DNA of 64,000 nucleotides from Vibrio mediterranei (GCF_900088415.1 NZ_FLLQ01000010.1:1-64000), one strand, 5' to 3'. Shown: positions 20,796 through 32,107, counted from the stretch's first letter. The notes: generated by a model not told the origin, from the letters alone. Numbers and translations are program-made.

Positions 20796-21492
20796 TTAAA
20801 TTACTCTAAATGCCTAGGTTAGTGTGTAAAAAAACACAGTTTAATTTTCACAAAATCTTTCAATCAAATCCTGCGCTTCACAGTGTCAATTTCACACTGT
20901 CAAATTGAAGAGGTGTGCGGTCGTTATCTAGACATCTTAATGATAACGAGGTGTACCTAGCAATGTTCCTACTTTCGCTATAACCATGTAAGAAACAATG
21001 GTTGCCATTTTATGTAATTAAATTACGTAATAAGCCACATTATTTGCACTTTATCAATGATTGTTATTAAGAGTACAAAGTGTCGAATTTTCGAAAAAGA
21101 CATATTTAGAGTTGATACTCTAAGTTGGCTTGGGTATCGTATTTGTATGTTTTCAGTGGAAGATAAGACTTGGTAATGAATCATTTATTTGACTCATTTT
21201 GCCACAATGAACATAAAGTTTGTTGACCGTTTCTGTAACTGCTTTCGTTTTAAACTTTCAAGTGAGATGAGAGTAAGTGCAGTCAGTGGCTTATCTTAGT
21301 GATAAAGAGCCCCAGCTGTGATCGTTTGATTGTCTCTCGTAGTGTTTAAGCGTTCTCATAATGAGTTATCACATCATTGAAAAACAGAAGCTTAACGCTT
21401 CGACTGGTTTTGAGCACTGCCTCAGTAGTTCAGTAATGGCTACTGAATGTCGGTAAGTTTGAGCGGCGCAAGCCGCTCCCTTTTTTTGACTG
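20796..21492. other. 697-base AT-rich gap with several dyads and no convincing gene
   Basis: No frame above 40 codons on either strand is convincing. Dyads seen: ACAGTGT...ACACTGT at about 20881-20900, GTTATC...GATAAC at 20924-20948, TTAGAGT-TGAT-ACTCTAA at about 21106-21123, and TCAGTAG...CTACTGA at 21422-21446. Small frames at 21057-21176 (39 codons) and 21361-21456 (31 codons) lack ribosome sites. The right end is a strong plus-strand terminator at 21461 with no gene feeding it, so a small RNA or the remnant of a lost operon is suspected. Confidence 0.6.
21461..21487 (+). terminator. orphan plus-strand terminator
   Basis: GAGCGGC and GCCGCTC form a 7-bp GC-rich stem closed by a GCAA tetraloop, followed by CC and seven T. 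The nearest upstream plus-strand gene, oxyR2, already ended at its own terminator 670 bases earlier. On the minus strand there is no T-run, so it does not serve the CBS gene. Confidence 0.8.
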
Positions 21493-21963
21493 TTACGCGT
21501 CAAGTGCTTCCGAATCGCTACTCTCTTCAACTTCGTCCGGCTCGACTTCTTCTTGAAGTTCTAGCAAGTTAATCGCAATCGCGACAAAATCACTGTCAGT
21601 AATAATGCCAACTAGTTGTTTATTTTTCACAACAGGAAGGCATCCCACTTTGTGTTTTTGCATGTAGAGTGCACTTTCTTTTAATCCGGCTCTTGGTTCC
21701 ACCGTCATAATATTGCTGTGCATGAGTTCACTCAATGGGGTGGATAATGTGTAAGACTGGTCGCTTGGGATTTTTTGTAGGATGGATTCTTGTGCCGCCA
21801 AAACATCACGTTGAGAAACAATGCCGAGTAAATGACGTTCTGCATCAACGATAGGTATATGCCTGATATCGAGTGCTTCCATCGTATGTTTAGCATCGGC
21901 TAGGGAGTGAGACCGCAATAGGGTGTGAGGGTTGCGAGTCATCATATCTTCGACCTTAATCAT
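21493..21963 (-). CDS. CBS-domain pair protein
   Basis: A 156-residue protein made almost wholly of two CBS domains (about 4-60, VEDMMTRNPHTLLRSHSLADAKHTM ... HLLGIVSQRDVLAAQ; and about 78-135, LMHSNIMTVEPRAGL ... LVGIITDSDFVAIAINLL), which fold together to bind adenosine nucleotides. The tail is very acidic (EEVEPDEVEESSDSEALDA). Stand-alone CBS pairs usually regulate a partner or sense energy charge; no partner gene is adjacent. It begins with GGAGG a few bases upstream of ATG. Confidence 0.88.
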   Translation of the reverse strand: MIKVEDMMTRNPHTLLRSHSLADAKHTMEALDIRHIPIVDAERHLLGIVSQRDVLAAQESILQKIPSDQSYTLSTPLSELMHSNIMTVEPRAGLKESALYMQKHKVGCLPVVKNKQLVGIITDSDFVAIAINLLELQEEVEPDEVEESSDSEALDA

Positions 21964-22218
21964 AGGGCCTCCAACTCGTTCTGATTGTGTACTTTAACTA
22001 TAGAATTTTTCATGGATTAAGTCTGAGACAGGCGTCGTTTTTTGTAGCGCCAGTCACAAAATAAACTTACTGATATTAAGGTTAAATTGTGTACCCTAAA
22101 AACACAGAGTTTACGTTGGACAATGACGGTTCAGCTTGCTATTCCAACGGGTCACTTTATACTATGCGGCTGCGAATTTTTTCGCCGTTTTTGTCGCTTA
22201 ATATAGAAGATTGGTGTT

Positions 22219-23271
22219 ATGCAAGTTTCAGATTTTCATTTTGATTTACCAGATGAGCTTATCGCTCGCTACCCTAAAGCCGAAAGAAGCTCAAGCCGAC
22301 TGCTTCAGCTAACCGGAAATACTGGTGAAGTCGTAGATGGAAGCTTCACTGATATTGTTGACCAAGTACAGCCGGGCGATTTGCTCGTGTTCAATAATAC
22401 TCGCGTGATTCCAGCACGAATGTTTGGACGTAAAGCGTCAGGCGGTAAAATTGAAGTACTTGTCGAACGTATGCTTGATGACAAGCGTGTCTTAGCTCAT
22501 GTTCGATCTTCTAAAGCTCCAAAACCAGGTACAGAACTGTTCCTTGGAGAGAATGATGAATACCAAGCGTTGATGGTTGCTCGTCACGACGCACTTTTTG
22601 AGATTGAAATGCAGTCTGAGAAGACGGTTCTTGATATTCTTAATGATATTGGCCACATGCCATTACCTCCTTATATCGATCGTCCAGATGAGGATGCCGA
22701 TAAAGAACGTTACCAGACCGTTTACAACGAGAAACCCGGTGCGGTTGCTGCTCCTACCGCTGGTCTGCACTTTGATGATGCTGTACTTGAGAAAATCAAA
22801 GCCAAGGGCGTAAACTTTGCCTATGTGACTCTGCATGTTGGTGCAGGTACTTTCCAACCTGTGCGAGTTGAAAATATCAACGACCATCATATGCATGCGG
22901 AATACGTTGAAGTGCCGCAAGAGGTCGTAGACGCGATCAATGAAACCAAAGCAAACGGTGGCCGAATTATTGCGGTCGGTACAACATCCGTTCGTTCTCT
23001 AGAAAGCGCTGCGCAAGATGCGCTGAAAAACGGCACAGAGCTAGTGCCATTTTTTGGTGACACAGAGATCTTTATTTTCCCGGGATATGAGTATCAGCTG
23101 GTGGATTGCTTAGTAACCAATTTCCATCTCCCTGAGTCCACACTCATCATGCTCGTCAGTGCCTTTGCGGGTTACGATAATGTGATGAGCGCATACCACC
23201 ACGCTGTAGAACAGAAGTACCGTTTCTTTAGCTACGGTGATGCGATGTTCATTACCAAAAAGACCGCTTAA
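22219..23271 (+). CDS. queA: QueA, S-adenosylmethionine:tRNA ribosyltransferase-isomerase
   Basis: A 350-residue enzyme starting [19 protein letters not shown]. It transfers and isomerises the ribosyl group of SAM onto preQ1-tRNA to make epoxyqueuosine at position 34 of GUN-decoding tRNAs. Signature stretches are [29 protein letters not shown] and [14 protein letters not shown], and the C-terminal [10 protein letters not shown]. It precedes tgt, which acts one step earlier in the same pathway, by 151 bases that contain two small hairpins (CACTAG...CTAGTG and ACAAGC-TAC-GCTTGT). Confidence 0.97.
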   Translation: MQVSDFHFDLPDELIARYPKAERSSSRLLQLTGNTGEVVDGSFTDIVDQVQPGDLLVFNNTRVIPARMFGRKASGGKIEVLVERMLDDKRVLAHVRSSKAPKPGTELFLGENDEYQALMVARHDALFEIEMQSEKTVLDILNDIGHMPLPPYIDRPDEDADKERYQTVYNEKPGAVAAPTAGLHFDDAVLEKIKAKGVNFAYVTLHVGAGTFQPVRVENINDHHMHAEYVEVPQEVVDAINETKANGGRIIAVGTTSVRSLESAAQDALKNGTELVPFFGDTEIFIFPGYEYQLVDCLVTNFHLPESTLIMLVSAFAGYDNVMSAYHHAVEQKYRFFSYGDAMFITKKTA

Positions 23272-23389
23272 GATTTTTATTTCACTCAAGGAGCCAGTGG
23301 AATACGGTAAGGATTACCAACTTCACTAGTCGCTTGGCTAGTGCATTCAAGTGCGACAAGCTACGCTTGTTAGTGCGTTTTAAGATTGA

Positions 23390-24556
<1,167 letters not shown>

Positions 24557-24725
24557 TTGGCTAAATAAACGGCTATCCCTGCAATTGGTACCAAATCCTA
24601 GCTCTCGGTCACATTTTTTATGTGTTTAAGTCGCTATGAAACATTGAGTTACCGTTTGCTTCTTGAAAAGATAGGGGGATAGCCCAATTTTGGATATGTA
24701 TTTACATTAAAGAGGATGTTTTCCG

Positions 24726-25055
24726 ATGAGTTTGATTTCTGCAGCTCACGCAGCTGAAGCGGCACCACAAGGTGGCGGTTTTGAAATGCTAATTATGCTT
24801 GGCATGTTTGCGGTAATTTTCTATTTCATGATTTACCGCCCACAAGCTAAGCGTGCTAAAGAGCATAAAAACCTAATGGCTTCTATGGGTAAGGGTGATG
24901 AAGTCCTAACTAATGGCGGTCTAATTGGTAAGATCACTAAAATTGCTGAAGACAACGACTACATTGCTATCGCTCTTAACGACAACAATGAAGTAGTTAT
25001 TAAGAAAGACTTCGTTACTGCAGTGCTACCAAAAGGTACGCTAAAGTCTCTATAA
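24726..25055 (+). CDS. yajC: YajC, preprotein translocase accessory subunit
   Basis: A 109-residue single-pass inner-membrane protein. The membrane helix is at about 20-38 (MLIMLGMFAVIFYFMIYRP) followed by the conserved RPQAKRAKEHKNLMASMGKGDEVLTNGG. It associates with SecDF-YajC and with YidC. AGAGGATG precedes the ATG. In the 169-base gap after tgt, GGCTATCCC (24571) can pair with GGGATAGCC (24676), a possible structured leader. Confidence 0.97.
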   Translation: MSLISAAHAAEAAPQGGGFEMLIMLGMFAVIFYFMIYRPQAKRAKEHKNLMASMGKGDEVLTNGGLIGKITKIAEDNDYIAIALNDNNEVVIKKDFVTAVLPKGTLKSL

Positions 25056-25077
25056 AAACAGCTAAAGGATCCTCGCT

Positions 25078-26934
25078 GTGCTAAACCGTTATCCTTTGTG
25101 GAAGTACCTGATGGTGGTGTTTGCCATCGCCATTGCAGCTTTGTATGCACTTCCCAATCTATACGGTGAAGATCCGGCTATTCAAATTACAGGGGCGCGT
25201 GGCGCCTCTGTTGATATGTCGACGCTGGATACTGTCACCAAAGCTCTTGAAGAAGAGCAACTCTCTCGTAAGTCCATTGCTTTAGAAAATGGCTCCATTC
25301 TTGTTCGTTTCAACGATACTGATACTCAAATCAGTGCGCGTGACGTAATCAGCCAAGCTTTAGGTAAAGATTCCATTGTTGCATTGAACCTAGCGCCAGC
25401 TACGCCAAACTGGCTAGAGTCGATCGGTGCAAACCCAATGAAATTAGGCTTGGACCTTCGTGGTGGTGTTCACTTCTTGATGGAAGTGGATATGGATGCT
25501 GCGATGGAAAAACTGGTGGGTCAGCAAGAAGAAGCATTTCGTAGTGAGCTTCGTGAAGACCGAATTCGCTACCGCTCCATTCGTCCATCGGGTAAAGACG
25601 GTGTTGAAGTACTACTTCGTGACGCTGAACAACTCGCGGAAGCAAAAGCGGTGCTAACCACGAAACACCCAGACATGGACTTCTTTGATTCTGACTCAAA
25701 TGGTCGTTTCGCACTTGTCGCGCGTTTTAAAGAAACTCGTCTACAAGAGATTCGTAACTATGCTGTCGAGCAGAACATCACCATTTTACGTAACCGTGTA
25801 AACGAACTGGGTGTGGCTGAACCTCTGGTTCAACGTCAAGGTGCTAGCCGTATCGTAGTTGAACTTCCAGGTGTACAAGATACTGCTCGAGCTAAAGAGA
25901 TTCTTGGTGCAACGGCAACGCTAGAGTTTCGTGAAGTAGACAGCTCAGCTGATCTTGCAGCGGCTGCTAATGGTCGAGCGCCAGCGGGTAGTGAAATCAA
26001 GCAAGACCGTGACGGTCGTCCTGTGGTGTTGAAGAAGCGCGTTATTCTTGGCGGTGCGAGCATTACCGATGCAAGTTCAAGTGCTGATGAATATGGTCGC
26101 CCACAAGTTAACATCTCGCTAGATAGCGAAGGTGGTAACAAAATGGCGGCGTTCTCACGTCAGAATATTGGTAAGCTGATGGCAACGGTTTTCGCTGAGT
26201 ATAAAGACAGCGGCAAGCGCACACCTGAAGGCAAAGTTATTCTTGATAAGCATGAAGAAGTTATTAACCAAGCGACGATTCAATCGGCACTTGGTCGCAA
26301 CTTCCGCATCACTGGTATCGATTCTGCTGCCGAAGCTCACAACTTAGCTCTGCTATTGCGTGCCGGTGCTCTGATTGCACCTATTTCGATCGTTGAAGAG
26401 CGTACCATCGGTCCATCAATGGGTCAGCAAAACATCGATATGGGCATTAAGGCATGTATTACAGGTATGATCGCCGTAATGCTATTCACCTTGGTCTATT
26501 ACCGTCGATTTGGCCTATTTGCCAATATGGCACTAATGGCTAACATCGTATTGATCGTTGGTGTGATGTCCATGATACCGGGGGCAACGATGACGTTACC
26601 AGGTATTGCAGGTATCGTACTTACCGTAGGTATGGCGGTTGATGCAAACGTTCTGATATTTGAGCGGATACGTGAAGAGCTAAAAGAGGGACGTAATCCT
26701 CAACAAGCGATTCACCAAGGTTATGCCAATGCATTTAGTACCATCGCTGATGCGAACATTACCACGCTAATTACCGCGATTATTCTATTTGCAGTAGGTA
26801 CCGGAGCAATCAAAGGCTTCGCGGTAACGCTGTCGATTGGTATTATCACTTCAATGTTTACTGCCATCATTGGTACACGATGCCTCGTGAACCTAGTGTA
26901 CGGTGGTAAGCGTATCAACAAGTTGTCGATCTAA
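25078..26934 (+). CDS. secD: SecD, protein translocase subunit
   Basis: A 618-residue RND-type membrane protein (E. coli 615), GTG start behind AAAGGA. One N-terminal helix is followed by a large periplasmic region (P1 head and base) with the family motif [16 protein letters not shown] near 120-135, and then five C-terminal helices beginning about 450 ([20 protein letters not shown]). Conserved [15 protein letters not shown] lies in helix 4-5. With SecF it uses proton or sodium flow to pull substrates from SecYEG on the periplasmic side. Confidence 0.98.
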   Translation: MLNRYPLWKYLMVVFAIAIAALYALPNLYGEDPAIQITGARGASVDMSTLDTVTKALEEEQLSRKSIALENGSILVRFNDTDTQISARDVISQALGKDSIVALNLAPATPNWLESIGANPMKLGLDLRGGVHFLMEVDMDAAMEKLVGQQEEAFRSELREDRIRYRSIRPSGKDGVEVLLRDAEQLAEAKAVLTTKHPDMDFFDSDSNGRFALVARFKETRLQEIRNYAVEQNITILRNRVNELGVAEPLVQRQGASRIVVELPGVQDTARAKEILGATATLEFREVDSSADLAAAANGRAPAGSEIKQDRDGRPVVLKKRVILGGASITDASSSADEYGRPQVNISLDSEGGNKMAAFSRQNIGKLMATVFAEYKDSGKRTPEGKVILDKHEEVINQATIQSALGRNFRITGIDSAAEAHNLALLLRAGALIAPISIVEERTIGPSMGQQNIDMGIKACITGMIAVMLFTLVYYRRFGLFANMALMANIVLIVGVMSMIPGATMTLPGIAGIVLTVGMAVDANVLIFERIREELKEGRNPQQAIHQGYANAFSTIADANITTLITAIILFAVGTGAIKGFAVTLSIGIITSMFTAIIGTRCLVNLVYGGKRINKLSI

Positions 26935-26943
26935 GGGTTAGTT

Positions 26944-27891
26944 ATGTTTCAGATATTGAAAGCAGACAAAACGATCGACTTTATGCGTTGGTCTAAAGCG
27001 GCATTTGCCTTGTCGCTCGTGATGATAGGTGCTGCCATCTTTACTCTGTCAACCAAATGGTTGAATTGGGGTCTAGACTTTACTGGCGGTACGTTGATTG
27101 AAGTTGGCTTTGAGCAGCCGGCTAATCTTGAGCAAGTTCGTTCAGCTCTAGATGCGAAAGGCTTCGGTGATGCAACGGTTCAGAACTTTGGTTCATCTCG
27201 TGATGTCATGGTTCGTCTCCGTCCACGTGAAGATGTACAAGCGGAAGCACTAGGTAACCAGATTTTAGATGCGATTAAACAAGGTACGGGCGAAAGCGTT
27301 GAAATGCGCCGTATCGAGTTTGTTGGTCCGAACGTGGGTGATGAGCTGACTGAAGCGGGCGGTTTGGCGATCCTAGTATCGTTAATCTGTATCTTGATCT
27401 ATGTATCTGTACGATTCGAATGGCGCTTAGCGGCAGGTGCGGTACTAGCACTCGCGCACGACGTTATAATTACGTTGGGTATTTTCTCTTTGATGCAAAT
27501 CGAAGTCGACCTTACCATTGTTGCGGCACTGCTTACCGTAGTCGGTTACTCGCTCAATGATACGATCGTTGTTTTCGACCGTATTCGAGAAAACTTCCGT
27601 AAGATGCGTAATGGTGAGCCAGCTGACATTATGAACAGCTCAATCACTCAAACGTTAAGTCGTACTTTGATTACGTCTGGTACTACATTATTCGTAGTTA
27701 TCGCACTCTTTACTCAAGGTGGTGCGATGATTCACGGGTTCGCAACAGCCTTGCTATTAGGTATTACCGTTGGTACTTATTCTTCAATCTATGTTGCATC
27801 GGCTCTGGCTCTGAAACTGGGTATCCAGAAAGAGCACTTAATGCCACCGCAGATTGAGAAAGAAGGTGCAGAGTTTGATGAGATGCCTTAA
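26944..27891 (+). CDS. secF: SecF, protein translocase subunit
   Basis: A 315-residue six-helix partner of SecD, starting 9 bases after it. The conserved LDFTGGTLIEVGF motif follows the first helix, and GYSLNDTIVVFDRIRENFR lies in the core. The terminator at 27973 closes the tgt-yajC-secDF transcription unit. Confidence 0.98.
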   Translation: MFQILKADKTIDFMRWSKAAFALSLVMIGAAIFTLSTKWLNWGLDFTGGTLIEVGFEQPANLEQVRSALDAKGFGDATVQNFGSSRDVMVRLRPREDVQAEALGNQILDAIKQGTGESVEMRRIEFVGPNVGDELTEAGGLAILVSLICILIYVSVRFEWRLAAGAVLALAHDVIITLGIFSLMQIEVDLTIVAALLTVVGYSLNDTIVVFDRIRENFRKMRNGEPADIMNSSITQTLSRTLITSGTTLFVVIALFTQGGAMIHGFATALLLGITVGTYSSIYVASALALKLGIQKEHLMPPQIEKEGAEFDEMP

Positions 27892-27972
27892 GGCATCGAA
27901 TTAGACTTCAAGTGCGTCGTCATCCCCACACAGGCGTGACTCACGGATGACGAAAGCATCGTCCTAAATCGC

Positions 27973-28001
27973 AAAAGCCACTCTATCGAGTGGCTTTTTT
28001 T
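27973..28001 (+). terminator. terminator of secF
   Basis: AAAGCCACTC and GAGTGGCTTT pair around TATC, followed by T7. Confidence 0.92.
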
Positions 28002-28050
28002 GTCTGTCATAAATGGATGACAGTAACTTTCTCACTGCGTCGAAAACGCT

Positions 28051-28081
28051 AAAAAAAATCCCGACCAATGGCCGGGATTTC
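28051..28081 (-). terminator. terminator of suhB
   Basis: On the minus strand AAATCCCGGCC and GGTCGGGATTT pair around ATT, followed by T8; it lies 37 bases after the suhB stop. Confidence 0.9.
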
Positions 28082-28117
28082 AAATTCAGCTGTGACGGGC
28101 TGTGAGTCTTAAGCTAA

Positions 28118-28921
28118 TTACTTAAGGATAGCTTCGTTACCATTCTCGCGAATGATTTTAAGCATGCTCTTAGCACCACGTGCACTTGCAGCAACAACGT
28201 TACCAGACTTCATGTACTCAGTACCGCCTGAAAAATCAGTCACGATAGCGCCAGCTTCACGTGCGATAAGCTCACCTGCAGCCATGTCCCATGGTTTTAG
28301 GCCTAGTTCGAAGAAGCCGTCTAGACGACCTGCACCTACGTAGCAAAGATCAAGAGCAGCAGAACCTGCGCGGCGGAAGTCTGCACATTCAACAAACATT
28401 GCTGACATGATCTTGAAATAGCTTTCAGAGTGCTGTTTTTGCTTCGAAGGGAAACCTGTACCGATGACAGTACCTTTTAGGTCTTTCAGAGTGTTAACAC
28501 GGATTCGAGCGTTGTTTAATTGAGCGCCAGCACCGCGTTGTGCAGTGAATAGCTCGTTTAGCATTGGATCGTATACGCACGCAACTTCAGTTTTACCCTT
28601 AATGCGAACCGCAATAGATACTGAGAAGTGTGGAATACCTTTAACGAAGTTATTAGTGCCATCCAGTGGGTCGATGATCCATTGTACGTCGCTATCTTTA
28701 CCTTCAATCATGCCACCTTCTTCAGCGATGATGCTGTGGTCAGGGTAAGATGTTTGAATAGTATGGATAATGAGTGCTTCAGCTTCTTTGTCTACGTTAG
28801 TAACAAAGTCATTAGTGCCTTTCTGTACCGACTCGATCTTGTCAGTGTTTTCTAGTGATTTAGCAATATGGTTGCCCGCTTTACGCGCAGCGCGTATAGC
28901 GATATTTAGCATTGGATGCAT
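28118..28921 (-). CDS. suhB: SuhB, inositol-1-monophosphatase
   Basis: A 267-residue protein, the same length as E. coli SuhB. Metal-binding motifs are IIAEEGG, WIIDPLDGTNNF and, near the C-terminus, PWDMAAGELIAREAGA. It hydrolyses inositol-1-phosphate in vitro, and in E. coli it is also a structural part of the rRNA antitermination complex with NusA/B/E/G. It is divergent from trmJ across 177 bases. Confidence 0.97.
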   Translation of the reverse strand: MHPMLNIAIRAARKAGNHIAKSLENTDKIESVQKGTNDFVTNVDKEAEALIIHTIQTSYPDHSIIAEEGGMIEGKDSDVQWIIDPLDGTNNFVKGIPHFSVSIAVRIKGKTEVACVYDPMLNELFTAQRGAGAQLNNARIRVNTLKDLKGTVIGTGFPSKQKQHSESYFKIMSAMFVECADFRRAGSAALDLCYVGAGRLDGFFELGLKPWDMAAGELIAREAGAIVTDFSGGTEYMKSGNVVAASARGAKSMLKIIRENGNEAILK

Positions 28922-29098
28922 ACGAATTTTCCCAACGGATGTTAAAGAACAAAAAGCGGCGGCGAGTATACCAAAGTTTTGGCAAAAAGGAAGTGGTTAT
29001 TTTTTGTTCTGTCATTGGGGTGAATAAAAAGACCCTGACTATTTTAGTCGGGTTTATGTTATTATTCGTCGGTTTTGTAATCTCGGTGCAATTTGACA

Positions 29099-29830
29099 AT
29101 GCTAGACAACGTGAAAATCGTCCTCGTCGGAACCTCTCACTCCGGTAATATCGGCTCAGCTGCAAGAGCGATGAAGGTGATGGGGTTAAGCCAGATGGTC
29201 TTGGTTGACCCACAATGTGAGGTAGATGCTCAAGCGATTGCGCTTGCAGCGGGTGCTAGTGATATTGCGCTTGGCGCTCAAATTGTTGGTTCATTGCAAG
29301 ATGCTATTGAAGATTGTGGTTTGGTTGTTGGCTCAAGTGCGCGCTCTCGTACACTGGAATGGCCTATGATTGAACCAAGAGAGTGTGGCGAGAAGTTTGC
29401 CATTGAAGGTGAGCAACACCCTGTTGCTTTGGTTTTTGGTCGTGAACGCACTGGCTTGACCAACGAAGAATTGCAGCTTTGCCATTTTCATACTTGTATT
29501 CCTGCAAACCCGGAATACAGCTCTCTTAACTTAGCGATGGCGGTTCAGACATTAAGTTATGAAGTACGTGTTGCGCATTTGCAGCGTGTGGCTAACCAGT
29601 TTCCTGAGCAAGAGCAAGCAGAGTATCCACGTCACAAAGAGCTAGAATTATTCTACCAACACCTTGAAAAAGTCATCACCGATACCCAGTTTATTTCTAA
29701 AGATAAACCAGGGTTAGTAATGAACAAATTACGAAGAATGTTCAGCAGAGCTCGCCCTGAGTCACAGGAAATCAACACGTTGCGTGGTATTTTAACGTCA
29801 ATAGAAAAAGGGCTAGGGGTTAAAAAATAA
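29099..29830 (+). CDS. trmJ: TrmJ, tRNA (cytidine/uridine-32-2'-O)-methyltransferase
   Basis: A 243-residue SPOUT methyltransferase. The N-terminal [26 protein letters not shown] and the knot-forming motifs [16 protein letters not shown] and [21 protein letters not shown] are diagnostic; a C-terminal helical extension provides the TrmJ dimer contacts. The ATG at 29099 is taken; the frame also allows a TTG six bases upstream. In E. coli trmJ is immediately upstream of iscR, as here, but the IscR sites lie between them, so they are separately controlled. Confidence 0.95.
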   Translation: MLDNVKIVLVGTSHSGNIGSAARAMKVMGLSQMVLVDPQCEVDAQAIALAAGASDIALGAQIVGSLQDAIEDCGLVVGSSARSRTLEWPMIEPRECGEKFAIEGEQHPVALVFGRERTGLTNEELQLCHFHTCIPANPEYSSLNLAMAVQTLSYEVRVAHLQRVANQFPEQEQAEYPRHKELELFYQHLEKVITDTQFISKDKPGLVMNKLRRMFSRARPESQEINTLRGILTSIEKGLGVKK

Positions 29831-29851
29831 CCGCTTTTTCTGTTGGGTTAA

Positions 29852-29876
29852 ATACCTGACTATTTTAGTCAAATAA
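29852..29876 (+). promoter_or_regulatory. IscR type 1 binding site, distal
   Basis: ATACCTGACTATTTTAGTCA... matches the E. coli type 1 IscR consensus (ATASYYGACTRWWWYAGTCRRSTAT) except at its 3' end (AATAA). Confidence 0.85.
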
Positions 29877-29901
29877 ATACTTGATTAAAATAGTCAGGTA
29901 T
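29877..29901 (+). promoter_or_regulatory. IscR type 1 binding site, proximal
   Basis: A second 25-base site directly abuts the first (ATACTTGATT...TAGTCAGGTAT). Together they form a 21-base inverted repeat with one mismatch and an 8-base centre. [2Fe-2S]-IscR should bind here and repress the isc operon. Confidence 0.9.
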
Positions 29902-29942
29902 GGAAAAATCGAAACCACATAATCAATGTGGAAACGTGTGAT

Positions 29943-30449
29943 ATGAGACTAACATCAAAAGGAAGATATGCAGTAACGGCGATGCTAGATGTCGCACTGC
30001 ACTCACAGCAAAGCCCAGTACCTCTGGCAGATATCTCTGAACGTCAAGGGATCTCACTGTCATATTTAGAGCAACTGTTCTCAAAATTGCGCAAAGCTGG
30101 ACTTGTAGCCAGTGTACGCGGCCCTGGTGGTGGTTACCGACTCGGCGCAGAAGCGTCTGATATTGCAATTGGAACGGTGATAGCTGCTGTTGATGAGTCT
30201 GTTGATGCAACCAAATGTGCTGGTAAAGGCGATTGCCAAGGTGGTACACGTTGCCTCACTCATACGCTTTGGAGAGATTTAAGCTCTCGCATTAGTGACT
30301 TCTTAAATAACATCACTCTTGGTGAGCTGATGGTAGATAATGAAGTATTAGAAATTTCAGACCGACAAGACGTAGATCTTGCGGTAAATCATGGGTTCTC
30401 AAGAAAAAGTACAAGCACCGCACCCATCGGAATTAATGTTCGCTCGTAA
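29943..30449 (+). CDS. iscR: IscR, [2Fe-2S] Rrf2-family regulator
   Basis: A 168-residue regulator. The start ATG at 29943 gives [14 protein letters not shown] as in E. coli; upstream in-frame codons are not used. The winged HTH includes [25 protein letters not shown] and the wing GPGGGYRLG. Cluster ligands are C92, C98, C104 and H107, at exactly the E. coli positions. It represses isc when carrying its cluster and activates other targets as apo-protein, so it couples operon output to iron-sulfur demand. Confidence 0.98.
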   Translation: MRLTSKGRYAVTAMLDVALHSQQSPVPLADISERQGISLSYLEQLFSKLRKAGLVASVRGPGGGYRLGAEASDIAIGTVIAAVDESVDATKCAGKGDCQGGTRCLTHTLWRDLSSRISDFLNNITLGELMVDNEVLEISDRQDVDLAVNHGFSRKSTSTAPIGINVRS

Positions 30450-30478
30450 GTAGTGTTGCTTTTACATTGGAGTAAAGA

Positions 30479-31693
30479 ATGAAACTGCCTATTTATCTAG
30501 ACTACTCTGCCACATGTCCTGTTGACCCAAGGGTTGCAGAAAAGATGGTTCAATTTATGACGATGGACGGTACCTTTGGTAACCCAGCGTCACGATCACA
30601 CCGTTTTGGTTGGCAAGCAGAAGAAGCAGTAGACAACGCGCGTGAGCAAATCGCCGATCTGTTGAACGCGGATCCTCGCGAAATTATTTTCACTTCGGGC
30701 GCGACAGAATCAGACAACCTTGCTATCAAGGGTGCTGCTCATTTTTACGCTAAGAAAGGTAAGCATGTTATTACCTGTAAAACAGAGCATAAAGCAGTAC
30801 TTGACCCATGTCGTCAATTAGAGCGTGAAGGCTTTGAGGTAACGTATCTTGAGCCGGAAGCCAATGGTCTTATCGATTTAGCAAAGTTAGAAGCTGCAAT
30901 GCGTGACGATACTGTGCTTGTTTCTATCATGCACGTAAACAACGAAATTGGTGTTGTTCAAGATATCGCCGCTATTGGTGAGCTATGCCGCAGCAAGAAA
31001 ATCGTTTTCCACATTGATGCTGCGCAATCGGCTGGCAAATTGCCAATTGATGTTCAAGAAATGAAAGTTGACTTAATTTCAATGTCAGCTCACAAAATTT
31101 ATGGCCCTAAAGGTATCGGTGCACTATACGTTCGTCGTAAACCACGTATCCGTTTAGAAGCACAAATGCACGGTGGTGGTCATGAGCGTGGTTTCCGTTC
31201 TGGTACGCTACCGACTCACCAAATTGTTGGTATGGGCGAGGCATTTGCTATTGCTAAGCAAGATATGCAAAAAGATTATGACCATGCAAAATCTCTGCGT
31301 GATCGCCTGTTAAACGGTGTTAAAGATCTTGAAGCCGTTACGATCAATGGTGACTTAGAGCAGCGTGTACCTCACAACCTAAACGTGAGCTTCGCATTTG
31401 TTGAAGGTGAATCGCTACTGATGTCATTGAAAGATCTTGCAGTATCATCCGGTTCAGCATGTACTTCAGCGAGCCTAGAGCCATCTTATGTACTTCGTGC
31501 ATTAGGTCTGAACGATGAACTGGCTCACAGCTCTGTGCGTTTCTCGTTCGGTCGCTTCACGACGGAAGAAGACATCGACTACGCGATTGAGCAAATTACA
31601 ACAGCAGTGAACAAGTTACGTGACATGTCTCCTCTATGGGATATGTATAAAGAAGGGATTGACCTAGATACGGTCGAGTGGGCACACCACTAA
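30479..31693 (+). CDS. iscS: IscS, cysteine desulfurase
   Basis: A 404-residue PLP enzyme, same length as E. coli. PLP lysine is K206 ([10 protein letters not shown]) and the sulfur-carrying cysteine is C328 ([17 protein letters not shown]). It removes sulfur from cysteine and passes persulfide to IscU and to tRNA thiolation partners. It starts 29 bases after iscR and 33 bases precede iscU. Confidence 0.99.
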   Translation: MKLPIYLDYSATCPVDPRVAEKMVQFMTMDGTFGNPASRSHRFGWQAEEAVDNAREQIADLLNADPREIIFTSGATESDNLAIKGAAHFYAKKGKHVITCKTEHKAVLDPCRQLEREGFEVTYLEPEANGLIDLAKLEAAMRDDTVLVSIMHVNNEIGVVQDIAAIGELCRSKKIVFHIDAAQSAGKLPIDVQEMKVDLISMSAHKIYGPKGIGALYVRRKPRIRLEAQMHGGGHERGFRSGTLPTHQIVGMGEAFAIAKQDMQKDYDHAKSLRDRLLNGVKDLEAVTINGDLEQRVPHNLNVSFAFVEGESLLMSLKDLAVSSGSACTSASLEPSYVLRALGLNDELAHSSVRFSFGRFTTEEDIDYAIEQITTAVNKLRDMSPLWDMYKEGIDLDTVEWAHH

Positions 31694-31726
31694 TCTCACG
31701 ATAGTAGAGGATTCGAGGAATTTATT

Positions 31727-32107
31727 ATGGCATATAGTGAAAAGGTTATTGACCACTATGAAAACCCACGTAATGTAGGGTCGTTTGATAAAAATGATCC
31801 AGCTGTGGGTAGTGGTATGGTAGGCGCGCCAGCATGTGGCGACGTAATGAAGCTTCAGATTAAGGTAACACCAGAAGGTATTATCGAAGACGCGAAATTC
31901 AAAACCTACGGTTGCGGTTCAGCTATCGCATCAAGCTCACTGGTTACAGAGTGGGTAAAAGGTAAATCAATTGAAGAAGCTGCGGCTATCAAAAATGCTG
32001 AAATTGCTGAAGAACTAGAGTTGCCGCCAGTGAAAGTTCACTGCTCAATTCTTGCGGAAGACGCAATTAAAGCCGCCGTAGCCGATTATAAGAAAAAGCA
32101 CGACTAA
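31727..32107 (+). CDS. iscU: IscU, iron-sulfur cluster scaffold
   Basis: A 126-residue scaffold with cluster cysteines in GAPACGDVMKLQ (C37), TYGCGSAIAS (C63) and KVHCSILAED (C106), and the HscA-binding LPPVK motif just before the last one. Clusters are built here from IscS sulfur with Fdx electrons and released by HscA/HscB. Confidence 0.99.
   Translation: MAYSEKVIDHYENPRNVGSFDKNDPAVGSGMVGAPACGDVMKLQIKVTPEGIIEDAKFKTYGCGSAIASSSLVTEWVKGKSIEEAAAIKNAEIAEELELPPVKVHCSILAEDAIKAAVADYKKKHD

Noticed and set aside
21057-21176. 39-codon frame in the oxyR2-CBS gap
   Set aside because: No ribosome site, unremarkable composition, and length expected by chance in AT-rich DNA.
21361-21456. 31-codon frame ending 5 bases before the orphan terminator
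   Set aside because: No ribosome site and no recognisable peptide; kept only as a note because of the terminator position.
28912-29148. 78-codon plus-strand frame with a hydrophobic stretch between suhB and trmJ
   Set aside because: It begins inside suhB antisense, overlaps trmJ in another frame, and has no ribosome site.
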